Shown here in pieces: positions 25,301-36,366 of a stretch of DNA of 64,000 bases. The position numbers were made by a program, and so were the translations under genes. Position 1 is the first letter of the stretch. Each line of letters begins with the position of its first letter. Below the pieces are notes generated by a model. That model saw nothing but the letters and a program-made list of their open reading frames with translations, did not search any database and had not been told where the DNA came from. Origin of the DNA: Montifringilla adamsi (taxonomy: Eukaryota > Chordata > Aves > Passeriformes > Passeridae); NCBI GenBank assembly GCA_017590115.1, contig JAGGNK010007448.1, positions 10,729,074-10,793,073 of the forward strand, written 5' to 3'.

Positions 25301-25457
25301 CCAGCACTGCTGCAGCAGGGCCCCCGAGCTCCTGGGCAGCTACTGGGGAGAGGTGTCTGCAGCTGCTGGGGCACCCTGGCTGCCAGCTCTGCCCAGCTGG
25401 GCTGTGCCAGGGCTCTGTGCCAGCCCCGGGCCCAGCAGAGCTGCAGGGGGACATGGG
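22376..25457. other. Intergenic DNA, no gene recognised
   Basis: GC-rich flanks at 22380-22600 and 24240-24700 surround AT-rich DNA. The open frames are all short or overlap on both strands. The only notable block is the candidate element listed at 24000-24200. Confidence 0.5.
24000..24200. promoter_or_regulatory. Candidate regulatory element with inverted GATA pair
   Basis: TGATAA at 24105-24110 and TTATCA at 24116-24121 form an inverted GATA-factor-like pair with a 5-bp spacer. ATCATTAATATC lies just upstream and CAATTCAGTCC just downstream. The block is AT-rich and not repetitive. Function is inferred from motif arrangement only. Confidence 0.25.
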
Positions 25458-25518
25458 GCAGCACCCCTGGTGCCACCCACCCCTGCTGCAGCACCCCCGG
25501 TGCCACCCACCCCTCCTG
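25458..25518. repeat. 30-bp direct repeat, two copies
   Basis: GCAGCACCCC(T/C)GGTGCCACCC recurs at 25458 and 25488, exactly 30 bp apart, with one visible difference. The flanking DNA is GC-rich and has no recognised gene. Confidence 0.85.
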
Positions 25519-25670
25519 AGCACAGCACCCACAGCAGAGAGGGGCCGGGCACTTCTCCCCAGCCTCTCTCTTGGCACGCTGCTTGCTGTGTGCAGCTAAT
25601 GTCTGATGGGTGTGATGCCCGGGTGGCTCCTGGAGCAGAGGGGTCGGTGCTCGCTGCAGCCCCGGTGCTG

Positions 25671-25868
25671 GCACAGGCTGGGCATGGACTGGGCACAGGC
25701 TGGGCATGGACTGGGCACGGGCCGGGACATGGGTTGGGCACAGGCTGGGCACAGTCTGGGACACGGGCTGGACACTGGCTGGGCACAGGCTGGCACCGGG
25801 CTGGGACACAGGCTGGGCACAGGCTGGTACCAGGCTGGCATCGGGCTGGCACCGGGCTGGCACCGTGC
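25671..25868. repeat. CTGGGCACAGG minisatellite, about 11-bp unit
   Basis: Roughly 18 imperfect units of about 11 bp are present, based on CTGGGCACAGG with CATGGA, CACGGGC, ACACTGG and GGCACCGGG variants. Part is organised as 22-bp pairs (CTGGGCACAGG plus CTGGGCATGGA). Several frames are stop-free on both strands, giving Gly/Trp/His-rich or Pro/Ser/Gln-rich peptides that should be ignored. Confidence 0.92.
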
Positions 25869-27063
25869 CCACGGCAGCCGCGGCTGCTCCTGCACAGCAG
25901 CCGACCCTGCAGCCCTCGGGTGAGCAGGGCAGCACTGGTATCTCTTCCATCAGGGCTGCGAGATGATTTCCCAGTAATTTAAGTACAGAAAGATAAAGTT
26001 TCAGCTAACTTGTTAACCTGATTGGTGAGCACTAACTCCAGTGTCACGTTTCACCTCCAAATAATTGGGAAATTGTGATTTGCGCTCATTCCCCGTTCAC
26101 CTGTGGGTCAGAGGTCCGTGGCATGTCCTACAGCATTTGAACAGCTGGTTTGAGGTAGCGGTGCTGCGGCCGAGCCTCCGAGCAGCTCCCAGCGCTCAGG
26201 GCGACCTCCCCAGCCCACCTCAGAGCTCAGCCTGCCCCCGTGCTCCTCCTCACCACCAGCACTGAGGTGGCTCTGGAAAACATTGGCAAACTTTTTGTTG
26301 ATATGTGTTTTACGGGCTAAATCTGCTCGAAGACTGTCTGTCTGTAATACGGACTTCTAAAGAGAACACTGAAAAAGAAAACTGTCTAAAATAGAAATGC
26401 ATGTGTTACAGAAAAATCCCATTTTACTGTCAGAAGTTTGCAGATTATTATTTAGGTCTGTTTTCACTTGATTTTACATGATGTGGATGTATTAGGTTGC
26501 AATTAAATATTGGGGTAAAATAATTCTGCAAATGAGTGATTTACTGTGCTTATAACCCCATGATCTGTGTCCATAGAAATTAGCACGTTACAGCTTAAGC
26601 ATCATATTTACTTTCTACTGAATGTAATCAACCCCAAATTCTATTCATTAAATATACATAAAAATACTGCAAGGGGCAGTAGAAGTGGCAAACTTTGTCT
26701 AACCCAAAAATGAGCCACAGCTTTGCACTACTAAGAATCAGCCCCAGTTTCCAAGCAGAGAACTCATTATTTCCCCAAGAGTCAGCACCGAGGTGTTTCC
26801 AGTGCGTTTAGAGGCCACAAAGCACTGAAACCCCAGGAAGACCCACGTGAGCTAGACCGACCCTAGTTAAACACCACTTTGGGTAAGGTGGGCTTCTTCC
26901 TGAGCCTGGGATCCCCTTCAGGAGCAGAAATTTCGTGCCTGGCTCTCCTCTGTCACAAGACTGCTGCTGCTCCCCTGAGGCCACGGCTGAGGAAGGCAGG
27001 GGAGGCTCTTGCTGGGCTGGGGGGCACTCAGGGGATGGGGGGCACACAGGGGCTGGGGCTGGG
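25869..27063. other. Intergenic DNA, no gene recognised
   Basis: A GC-rich edge is followed by AT-rich DNA at 26270-26760 with TAAT, AATTAAAT and ATTAAATATAC sequences that could be regulatory. No open frame, repeat family or RNA gene is recognised. Confidence 0.5.
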
Positions 27064-27210
27064 GGGCACACAGGGGCTGGGCTGGGCCCCCTCCCCACTG
27101 CAGGGGCACACAGGGGCTGGGCTGGGCCCCCTCCCCACTGCAGGGGCACACAGGGGCTGGGCTGGGCCCCCTCCCCACTGCAGGGGCACACAGGGGCTGG
27201 GGCTTCTCCC
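27064..27210. repeat. 40-bp minisatellite, about 3.5 copies
   Basis: The block CAGGGGCTGGGCTGGGCCCC recurs at 27071, 27111 and 27151, with a shortened copy at 27191, exactly 40 bp apart. The full copies look identical. They are joined by CTCCCCACTGCAGGGGCACA. A related GGGGCACACAGGGG prelude starts near 27030. Forty is not a multiple of three, so all frames cycle through it. Confidence 0.94.
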
Positions 27211-30200
27211 GGCTGAGCCCAGGCTCCGTGGGCAGGCTCTCTGACCTGCTGGAGTCTGTCACCTGCATTCTGGGCCAGGCTTGTGCTGTGCCCCTGCCCG
27301 TGCAGGGACAGGTGAGCTGCGTGGGCCTGGGGCAGCTGGGTCTCGCTGCCACTCTCCTGTTTGCAGAGCAGTGCTTTATGCAGAACCGTAGCGTAGACAA
27401 TGTGTAAACTGTTGGGAAAGAAGAAAATGATTTGGGGTTGAGCGCCTTGTCTGAACTTTGTCCTTTTCTCAAGCAAAAGAAAATATTATTTCACCTTTTA
27501 AAGAGCCACACATAATAAGAGGCAAAATGTCAAGACCAGTGTTGATATAAACCCCCAAGGAAAACAAACTCTATGTGACTTCTCCTAAAGGTCTCACTTC
27601 CTCACCCCTCTCCCCTAGTTTAAACAGATTTAGTAACTGAGGAGGAAGGGGGGAGGGAAGGCTCTCCTCTGGTCACTGCAGAAGGTCCTGGGCATGGACC
27701 CCCTTCTGCAGCATCCTTGGTGCAGGGCTCCAGCCCCACGCAGCCTCTGGCACAGTGCACATCCAGCGTGGAAAATCTCTGGCTGTCCCGAGGGAATCTG
27801 GCTGCACAAGGCAGAGCAGGACAGAGCCACAGGTCCATTGTAGCAGTGGGGCAGTGCAGACTGCCTCAGCAGGGCTCTGTGCTGCTGGGGAGGACCAGGG
27901 CTGGCTGGTGGCACTGCTGGTCCCGTGCTGGGGGAGCTCCCACCAGCACAGCTGGGCACACAGCCACCCCCAGGCTGTCACCTCTGTGGACCCTTGGCTT
28001 CTCCGAGGAGCTGCATGAGGCAGCTGGCACTGAGGAATGCAAAATGCCTGTATGTGGGGTCATCCTCTTCTCCTATTGTCTTTAGTAAGAGCTCCAGCCA
28101 GGTCTGGGGCCGCCGGCAGGGTGAAAGGGGCTGCAGGTTTGCAGAGCAAGTCACCCACCTGCCTCTGCCCCTGTCCACCTTCCCCCTGGGCTCTGCATTC
28201 CCCAGCATCCTGATCCTGCCTGCTTGTTTTAGATGGCATGCATCCCCTTGCTGGGGACAGGTTAAAGCTCTTCCAAAGCCACGCAGCAGTTAGCCTGAAA
28301 TATGAAATTCCCAATGATAATGCTGTTACCGGGGAACGCAGACACAGTAATTCCTACCCACAGCCACAATAACTGTCACGTGGTGCAACACAAAGTACAG
28401 AAATTAATAATTAATAGCCTTGAAGAGGCTTCAGAAGAGCTGTGTTATTACGTGCATCAGAAGCAGGATAAATCACAAGCAATTCAGAAGTATATTCCCA
28501 GGTTCACTCATAACCAGCATGGTATTTGGAGTCGCTTTGGGAGCAATAAATGACAGAGAGCCCATATTATAAAAATAAACATGAACTTAAGTGGCAAGGA
28601 TTCATTTAAACCAAAAGGGAAAAGACTTCTCTACTTCCACTATCAGCTTGAAGTGAGTAGAGCAAGCTTTACCTCGGAGTGTCTGCCCCGTACTGGGGGG
28701 AACTGGTTGACACTGGCTGCTTCATCTCAAAGGCTTTTAACTAAATTCTCCAAAATATGAGCCTCAAAATGCTGTTCCAAAGTGAAAACAAAAGGCAAAA
28801 TGCAGCTGTTTGTCTCATGGCACTTGTACTCAGTCTTTTCTTGAATGTGACTGTGACCTGCCTGTGTACAGTCCTGGGTTTTGTCACAGGCACATTGACT
28901 GAAGCCAGCCTTTAGAGCTGCCAGCCCAGGAGCCCTCAGTGAGATTCCAGCCCCTGCACTCCCTGCCAGAGCTGACAGTGCCCCTCGTGCTGCTCTGGAG
29001 GCAGGAGGAACTTTATTTATTGTCATTAATGGTTCTAAGCCACCTGAGTGGATTTTAAGAATCTGCTTTGAAGCTTTTTGCTGAGTAAGAAATTCAGCAT
29101 TTTGCCTGAAAATGCTTGTTGAAGTTTATATGATGACAGGCTTTTCCAGTCTGGGATCACTTTTCTTTTCCTTCGGTAGAAACAGTCTTACAGTGTCCTC
29201 CAGCACAGACCAAAAAATACCACTCAAACAATCCCAATCATTTGTTCAGTGAAGCCAAACGTGAAATGCCATCCTCCGTGTGCCGGCGGTGCTGGGAGGG
29301 GGCACAGCCCGGCTCTGCAGTCGGTTCTGGCACAAGAGAGTGCACTTGGAAGGAGCAGCAGCAGACAGAGCGCCAGCGCTGGTGGAAGCAGAGCTGTATC
29401 AGTGCTCAGGGAAATTACCCAGAGGCTTGAGCAAACAAGCCTTCCCCTGACAAACCAGCTGCTGATGGAGCCCACCCCGCCCCTGGCACGCTGCCCGCTG
29501 AGGGCACCAGCCCCGGCCGCCCGTGCCCACAAACAGCGCCCGCTCTCTGATCTTCCCTGCTTCGTCTCCCTCTGATGTCGGCTCCTCCTTGCAGGCTCCG
29601 TTTCAATTAGCTCCCTAAATAAATACAATTTTGATGTGTGGTCTCATAGTGGGTTATTAAACCGGCTCCAAAATGCTTTTCAGCGAGAAGCAGCTCACTT
29701 TCCACTGGATTATCCTACTTCACACTTCTGATGTAAAAACCCCGCGGGGTAAACACACACAAGCACTTGTCTTTTCCTTCATAGCAGCTTTTTTCCTAAT
29801 CTCTTGAAGAATTAGCCTTTAAAGGACTCTTGGTGGCAAGCAGAGCGGCGCGGTGCCCCAGCCCTGTGCAATCTGCGGCGGCAGCAGCAGATGGAGCCAA
29901 GCGAGAAAGGAAAGGTTGCAGGATTGCTGCAATTCTCCCACGGTGCAGGTTTAGCGCTTGACTTAACTCGATTAAGAAAAAAATTTTTCCTTTAGTTCCT
30001 GATGCTTTGAAGGTAATACAGGGAATAATTATGTGTGGCTCTGCCAGCACAATACCCAGCGGAAAACAGTGACTTTTGGAAAAGTAACAAGTTGGAGGCA
30101 GTTTATCTTGAGGGATGAAGTATACAGGGGAAGGGAGAGAGGATAGCTGTATTATTTTGGTGGGAAGTTGAGAGATGAGGAGAGTAATCTGGGGAGGTGG

Positions 30201-30951
30201 CAACAGGGTTTTGAGCGCTGAAATATTCCTTGCTCTCCTGTGAGTCCTGAAAGGTGGCCCGGCTGGGCAGGAGTTAGCTCAGCGTGCCCTCGGGCGCACT
30301 GGGGGGGCTGTGGTGGACAGCAGGCTGGGAGGGGGTGCAGCGCTGGTGCCATCACCCAGGCCTTGCCCAGAGACGCTGCCTTTTCTCAGCAGTAGCAGCA
30401 GGCACATGGAAGGTGGCATCGTGCTCCGCAGCGGGCTGGCACAAGCTTGCCCTGAGCCCTCTGGTCTGAGCTAGCTGCGGCTGCTGAGTGACAGGCTGCC
30501 TTCTCTAACCACGGGCACGCAGCTCCCCGAGCTGTGCAGGGGGTGTGTGCTCAGCAAACTTTGCTGCAATGGATGGTGGAACTATAACATTTTGCCCAAG
30601 GCACGTTCTAGAATACGTGCTGGCTTGGTATAAGGTAGTTAATATCTGTGTTTTCGGGGAAAACACTTTGCTAACTGGGAGAAATGGAGAAAACCTCAAG
30701 TCAGGCACTCAAACTTCAAGGCAAGGGCCTCTGGGTCTGGTGCAGGATAGTCACTGACTGACCTGATGGCTCCTCAGAATCGTGCTGCTTGGGCTGTGCC
30801 TCGCTGGGGGACAGAGCTGCCCCCACCCAGCGCTGCCCCGTCTTGCCCTGGCTGCTCTGCCGCGGCCAGCTCGGGATGGTGGGTGAATGTCCAGCTGAGA
30901 GCTCAGCCAAACCACCGAGAGCATTTCCCCAGTGCCCCGGTGCCCCGTGCC
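27211..30951. other. Intergenic DNA, no gene recognised
   Basis: The sequence is of mixed composition with short overlapping open frames. Two blocks look regulatory: 28290-28560 (listed) and 29580-30150, which has TTTCAATTAGCTCCC, CTAAATAAATAC and GGAATAATTATGTGTGG sequences. No transposon, RNA gene or coding exon is recognised. Confidence 0.5.
28290..28560. promoter_or_regulatory. Candidate regulatory element with tandem TAAT sites
   Basis: ATTAATAATTAAT at 28403-28415 gives overlapping homeodomain cores, including TAATTA at 28408-28413. It lies 20 bp after a perfect E-box CACGTG at 28377-28382. The arrangement recalls AT-rich sites bound by LMX1-type LIM-homeodomain factors (known for the family), so autoregulation is conceivable. 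This is inference from motifs only. Confidence 0.3.
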
Positions 30952-30955
30952 AGTG

Positions 30956-31242
30956 GAACTTGGCACACTCTGGGCGCAGTGCATGGCTGGGCAGAGCAGG
31001 GACAGTGGCACCTGCATGCCTCGAGCCGTTCAGGTTGTGTAAGGGGCAGTGACTGGGGCTGAAACAGGGAAGGATGAATGAGACCATACTGAACCCTCCC
31101 TGCAACTTTCATAAACCATTCCCTTGTTTAATGTTTTTAATTGGGTTTAACTCATGCTGAATGTTGCTGTATGAAGATGCTGTTTATTTGGAAGTTGCTG
31201 CATTCTAGTGGTCAATGAATACACCTCTGCGTGCTCCAAGTT
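30956..31242. repeat. Tandem duplication, copy 1 (287 bp)
   Basis: This block recurs 290 bp downstream with no difference that I can see over 287 bp. It runs from GAACTTGGCACACTCTGGGC to GTGCTCCAAGTT. The 3' half is AT-rich and non-repetitive, with TAATTG at 31138-31143 and TTTATTTGG further on. It is not a known transposon to me and has no coding potential beyond short frames. Confidence 0.96.
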
Positions 31243-31245
31243 AGT

Positions 31246-31532
31246 GAACTTGGCACACTCTGGGCGCAGTGCATGGCTGGGCAGAGCAGGGACAGTGGCA
31301 CCTGCATGCCTCGAGCCGTTCAGGTTGTGTAAGGGGCAGTGACTGGGGCTGAAACAGGGAAGGATGAATGAGACCATACTGAACCCTCCCTGCAACTTTC
31401 ATAAACCATTCCCTTGTTTAATGTTTTTAATTGGGTTTAACTCATGCTGAATGTTGCTGTATGAAGATGCTGTTTATTTGGAAGTTGCTGCATTCTAGTG
31501 GTCAATGAATACACCTCTGCGTGCTCCAAGTT
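31246..31532. repeat. Tandem duplication, copy 2 (287 bp)
   Basis: This is identical by eye to 30956-31242 and separated from it by 3 bp (AGT). Each copy is preceded by an AGT microhomology, as expected of a tandem duplication. Either the event was very recent, or the two copies are an assembly artefact from mis-joined alleles. The short frames on the minus strand over the two copies share their first residues for this reason. Confidence 0.96.
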
Positions 31533-33131
31533 CTATTAAACATCACATGGAGAAAGGTGATGGACAAAGACAAGATGTAATCTCGTCTGTTTCTGCATTT
31601 GTTTTATTTTCAGCATCTGAGGTTTAAATCCTTGCCAGGAATACTTTTTATGGGAAGAATTGAGAAATACAAATCACTTACCATTGTTCCCCTCTTCCTC
31701 TGCCCTTACCTGCCTTTGTCCCCTCCCTGGGAAGGGGCTGCCCTGGGCGTGGCGAGGCCGGCGTGGCTCTGCAGGCAGCTCTGCATTCTCACACAACACT
31801 TAGTGCACGTCCAAAGGTGCCAACAGGACCAAAGGAGATGAATCAGGTGTTTTAAAGAGGTACAGAGAGCACTCAATCCGCACAGTTTAATAAATACTTG
31901 AAGCAGTATTTGCCTGGGGGGGTGTGGGGCCCCTTGGCTGCAGGAGATCTGGGGGAGGACAATCGCGGCTGCAGAGGACTGAGGTGTGCTCGCCCTCCAC
32001 AGACCCTGCGAGGTGTCGGGGAAGGGCTGGCCAGGCCTCCTCCTCCTCCCCCTGCCTCTGCTCCCTCTGCTGCGACCATGCAGGGGCAGAAACAAATGAG
32101 TAAGATCTTTCCATGCAAACAGGGGGAAAATGTGGAAATATTATATTCCTCTGAAAGTATTCAGAAGGTGAATAAAAATCATAGGTTTAAAAAGATTTAA
32201 AACTCCAGCCTTTTCTACAGTCCAATTCTACAAACACATTGTGCCCGTGGTGCTCCAATGCCAATCAGTCAATGCAACTGGCAAACAAAACAATGCTTTA
32301 GAGTCGTAATTGCCTAAATGTTCTACACTTAGCACATAAATATTAAATCCTCATAAATAATGTTGTCAGATATATTTGATTTCAACTGCATTGTACATTT
32401 GTTAAATGAAACAAACGCTATATTTAAATTTATTCCCCTTGCAGTCCCATTGTTCAGCTTTATTTTGATTTCTTTTAAAAGACAAAGAGAAAAGCTCGTC
32501 CATCCTGTGAAGAAGGCTACAGCCAAAACAAATGCGCATCAAGTAAGTTTATTTAAGCAGATGTGCTCATAAAATGTTAACAAGACACGAGATAATTACA
32601 GGAAAAGGCTAAAGTCCAACTCAGTATGGAGTCCAAAGGTCTGAGTTTTATTTAAGACTGAGATCAAATAAAATATGCACTGACAGTGTAACACCAAGTC
32701 TTCCATCAGTAGTGATGCAGCCATTGTTTTCAAGGCCAATAAACTTTAATGTACCAGTGGAGTTGTATCCAAATCACATAAAATGCCTAGCCACAGAACA
32801 TGTAGACCAGACTAAAATGGGGGTTACGGTTCAAAATATTGCCCTAGTGCAGATTTATTTATTACCACTCCCATTTTGACACGGAGGCTGTTCCTTACAG
32901 CGAGACGGTGCTTCAATGGTCGGCGTTCCTGCTGCAAACACACCTTTGTTCTTTGCCAACCGATTGTCTCCATTTACCTGAGCCAGCGCTCAGGGTGCAG
33001 GTCCCTGAGGTCTCGCTCGGGTTCCTCCGCAGGCAGCTGGTGCGGCTGTCACATCGTCCTGGTGCCGGTGGGCGCTGGGGAGGGGGCGGCGGCAGGGCTC
33101 GCTGCTGCTGCGGGGCCGGGCGGTTCTGCTG
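31533..33131. other. Intergenic DNA, no gene recognised
   Basis: A GC-richer stretch at 31720-32060 precedes the AT-rich candidate element at 32200-32860. From 32890 the composition becomes GC-rich again. Open frames are short and overlapping. Confidence 0.5.
32200..32860. promoter_or_regulatory. Candidate regulatory element with SOX/HOX-like motifs
   Basis: About 650 bp of repeat-free AT-rich DNA contain AACAATG at 32289-32295, TAATTG at 32307-32312, CATTGTT at 32722-32728 and CCAATAAA (HOX-type) at 32736-32743. It lies about 11 kb upstream of LMX1B. LMX1B is a limb-patterning gene and mammalian Lmx1b has upstream limb modules, so this is a reasonable candidate for a distal enhancer. No conservation data were available. 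Confidence 0.32.
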
Positions 33132-33240
33132 CCTCCGGGCCAGCGTGCCCACCCCCGGGGGAAGCTCCAGGGCCGGAGAGGTTCCTCCTGCTCCCTCCGG
33201 GCCAGCGTGCCCACCCCCGGGGGAAGCTCCAGGGCCACAG
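33132..33240. repeat. 62-bp direct repeat, two copies
   Basis: CCTCCGGGCCAGCGTGCCCA recurs at 33132 and 33194. Each is followed by the same CCCCCGGGGGAAGCTCCAGG block, and the copies diverge only towards their ends. The surrounding DNA is CpG-rich. No gene is recognised over it. Confidence 0.9.
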
Positions 33241-33380
33241 AACCTCTTTGGCTGAGGGTCCTCGGGCTCTAAACAAACGGCTTATCCTCTCTTTGTTTCC
33301 ATCCTTTTCTTATGGAAAGCGTTGGAATGCTCTCCCCTGAGCAGAGCTCGGCGCTCCCCTCCCGCAGGCTGCGGGTGCCG

Positions 33381-33990
33381 GCACGGCCCGGCATAGCCCG
33401 GGACAACCCGGCACAGCTCGGTACAGCCCGGCACAGCCCGGCAGATCCCGGCACAGCCCGGGACAGCCCCGCACAGAACGGTACAGCCCGGGACAGCCCG
33501 GCACAGCTCGGTACAGCCCGGCACAGCCCGGTACAGCCCGGCACAGCCCGGTACAGCCCGGCACAGCCCGGTACAGCCCGGCACAGCCCGGCAGATCCCG
33601 GCACAGCCCGGGACAGCCCGGCAAAGCCCCGCACAGCCCGGCACGTCCCAGCAGAGCCCGGCACAGCCCGGTACAGTCCAGTACAGCCCAGTACGGCCCC
33701 GCACAGCCCGGCACAGCCCGGCACAGCTCCGTACAGCCCGGCACAGCCCCCCACAGCCCGGTAGAGCCCGGCACAGCTCGGTACAGCCCGGCACAGCCCC
33801 GCACAGCCTGGGACAGCTCGGTACAGCCCGGCAGAGCCCGGCACAGCTCGGTACAGCCGGGCATAGTCCGGCACAGCCCGGCACAGCTCGGCACAGCCCC
33901 GCACAGCCCGGCACAGCTCGGCACAGCCCCGCACAGCCCGGCACAGCTCGGTACAGCCGGGCATAGTCCGGCACAGCCCGGCACAGCCCT
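33381..33990. repeat. Decamer minisatellite, 61 units in perfect register
   Basis: The array consists of 61 consecutive 10-bp units without a single insertion or deletion. The commonest unit is GCACAGCCCG, with variants GTACAGCCCG, GGACAGCCCG, GCACAGCTCG, GCACAGCCCC and GCAGATCCCG. Variants partly alternate, giving 20-bp and longer super-units. The reverse strand is stop-free in all frames, producing Cys/Gly/Ala/Val-rich frames of 228-302 codons between 33269 and 34190. These are not genes. Confidence 0.97.
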
Positions 33991-34799
33991 GCACAAAATT
34001 TTACAGCCCTGTGCGCCCCTCTCGGGACAGAAGGGAGCCTGGTGTCTCCCGGGTGTGTCTCCCTGCCGCTGGCTCTGCTGGCACCCAGGTGCCCGCGGCT
34101 GCGGGGGGCGGGTCCTGCCCTGGCAGTGCAGGTGTCAGTGTCTCCGCTCCGGGGTCGGGGATGTCTCCGTTCAGTACGTGCAGAATCCACTCGGGATGCT
34201 CACGGAGAGGAGTTTGGCTTCTCCCTGCACGCAGGCACATCCTGAGCAACGCTTTAGGTTTAGAAAATGCTTTTTCTGGATGCAAAGAAAACTTACAAAT
34301 ATGACCAGAAACGACCTTCTGTTTTAGCCACTAGGAATGAAAATAAAGGATGGTTTAAGATCCTGTGCTTTTAAACTACTCTTATAAGCTCTCTAAAGCT
34401 AAGTGATGGATTTTGAGCACCTTGGCTTAGTGCTACTGGAACTGCTTTCCCCTCGCTGGTTATTTTATTTCTATTCATTCACTAACAATAAGCAGCATTC
34501 TTACCTCCACCTGCTGGAGACATGCAGGTCTTGTGTGTCATGTGAGAGAAATTTGGGTGACATCTTACACTTCATTCCAAATTATGGATCCAACAGATAC
34601 AATTTGCATGTAGTAGCAACTGTAAATATTCCAGACTGGAGCTGTAGGATGGTGACCAAAATGTATGTGTTAGCAGATGCTCCTTTTTAAGTGTTTCACT
34701 GTAGTGAAATTCGTCCTTTTATTTTCTTTTTTAAATTTTCTTTTTTATTTTCCTTTTTATTTTTTTAAGATGCCTACTTGATTTTATATAATTTTAGAA

Positions 34800-35060
34800 T
34801 ATATAAACAAACTTTAAATTGTTTTCCCTGGACACTGTCTGGATTGGAACAGCAGTCTCAGAGGTGAAAGTCTTGTAATTAATACGACCTGCCAATCAAA
34901 TCCCATCAGCGACACATATTTCTTTAATATATCCTTTTTTTTATTGTTGAGCTACATTATAAACATTTTAGCAGCTCACATCTGTCTCTCATAGAGCAAT
35001 TGTAATTGAAATTAAAATTCTATTTTTTCCTACGTAATTATATTTTAGAAGCACACATTC
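34800..35060. promoter_or_regulatory. Candidate regulatory element with three TAAT sites
   Basis: TAATTAAT at 34876-34883, TAATTG at 35003-35008 and TAATTA at 35035-35040 lie within 170 bp. CCAATCAAAT follows the first. The DNA is not a simple repeat, although T-rich runs flank it at 34715-34770. It lies about 8.7 kb upstream of the LMX1B start. Homeodomain input, possibly LMX1B itself, is inferred and untested. Confidence 0.3.
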
Positions 35061-36366
35061 TTGCTTGAGAATACGATATTTTCAGCTCCATATCTCACAA
35101 AACTGCAAACTCTGTTTAACCACCAATAGCAACTGTTCTGTATGTCTTTCACCTGCCACAAGGAAACAAAACGTTATCCTGAAAATTCCTCTTCATCCGT
35201 ACCGTGTTTTGCCCTTTATACCTCCTGCTCTGGCAGCAGAGATGTTTTAGGGCTCCCCAGCAAAATGAAAACGTGCAATGTTTCTCTATTTTCTTTGTAG
35301 AATTGAGCCTGAAAATTCAAAATCTTGCAAACTTCGCACCTGTTTTTTCCCATTTAACAGCAGCGTTTTAATATCTTATCAATAACAATATAGCTCATTA
35401 ATGTCTTGTTTAAATGTATTATTTTACTGATTAACCACAATTTTTTTAAGCATTTTTGACTGCAATTCCTGCTTCCCAGACAAAGGCAGGGAAAAAGTTC
35501 TCCAGCGTAAAAGGTGTCGGAAACGAAATCGTGGCCCAGCGCTGCGGGCGGTGCTGGTGCTGGGGGCAGCAGGGAGGAACGCTGCCCTCGGCGTGCTCTG
35601 CGGGACATTCCCTGCCAGGGGGAGCCTGGCCGTGTCCCCCTCACCCTTCCCTTCCCCCTTCCCCAGCGGAGCAAGCGGAGCCCGGGCACCGCCCGAGCGG
35701 GCTGGGGCGACCCCCGAGTGATCTTACACCTTCACAGCAGAGCCACCGCCGTGCCCGCTCTGCCCCTGCCGTCGTGAGCAATGCCTTCATTCCTTGGCGC
35801 TGATAAAAGTGAGCACGCGGGAGCTCAGAGCTGCTGGTGCTCAGGAGCCTGAGCTCCGAGTCTGTCCCGGGATCTGGCTCGGCAGCAGCGGAGGTCCCGC
35901 ACCGCTGGCGGACCCCGCACGCCGGGAGCCTGCCCTGGGGAAGGAGCGGGGCAGGCCGGCTCTCTCCTGCCTGTCCTGCTGTCCATTCTCCTTCCGAGCC
36001 CCCGAGCTGCGGAGCGGGGCTGGCTGCGGTGCGGGGCTCCTGCGCTCGGGTGCAGTGCCCTCTGCCTCAATCGCACCGCCGCAGCCAGAACCGGGAGGGT
36101 AAATGCATTTATCGATCAGTTCATATGATGGGCTGCTTGGGACTGAGGGGCTGGTTTTTTGTTTTGTTTTGTTTTGTTTTTTAAATCGGGCTTAAGCAAC
36201 GATGAGGAGGTGAGCACGCACGGAACTCGTTCTATGTGGGCAAGTGATTGAACAAATCGTTTTTTGCGACGGAACTCGCTTCGTTCAGAGCATAAGATCA
36301 TTCCCGCGAGGGTGGTATGCTGACCCCGACCGAGCTTTCAGGTGACCGCGACTGAAAACGGGAATG

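Noticed and set aside
33269..34190. Cys/Gly/Val-rich frames of 228-302 codons on the minus strand
   Set aside because: They arise from the stop-free decamer array; all three minus frames are open together.
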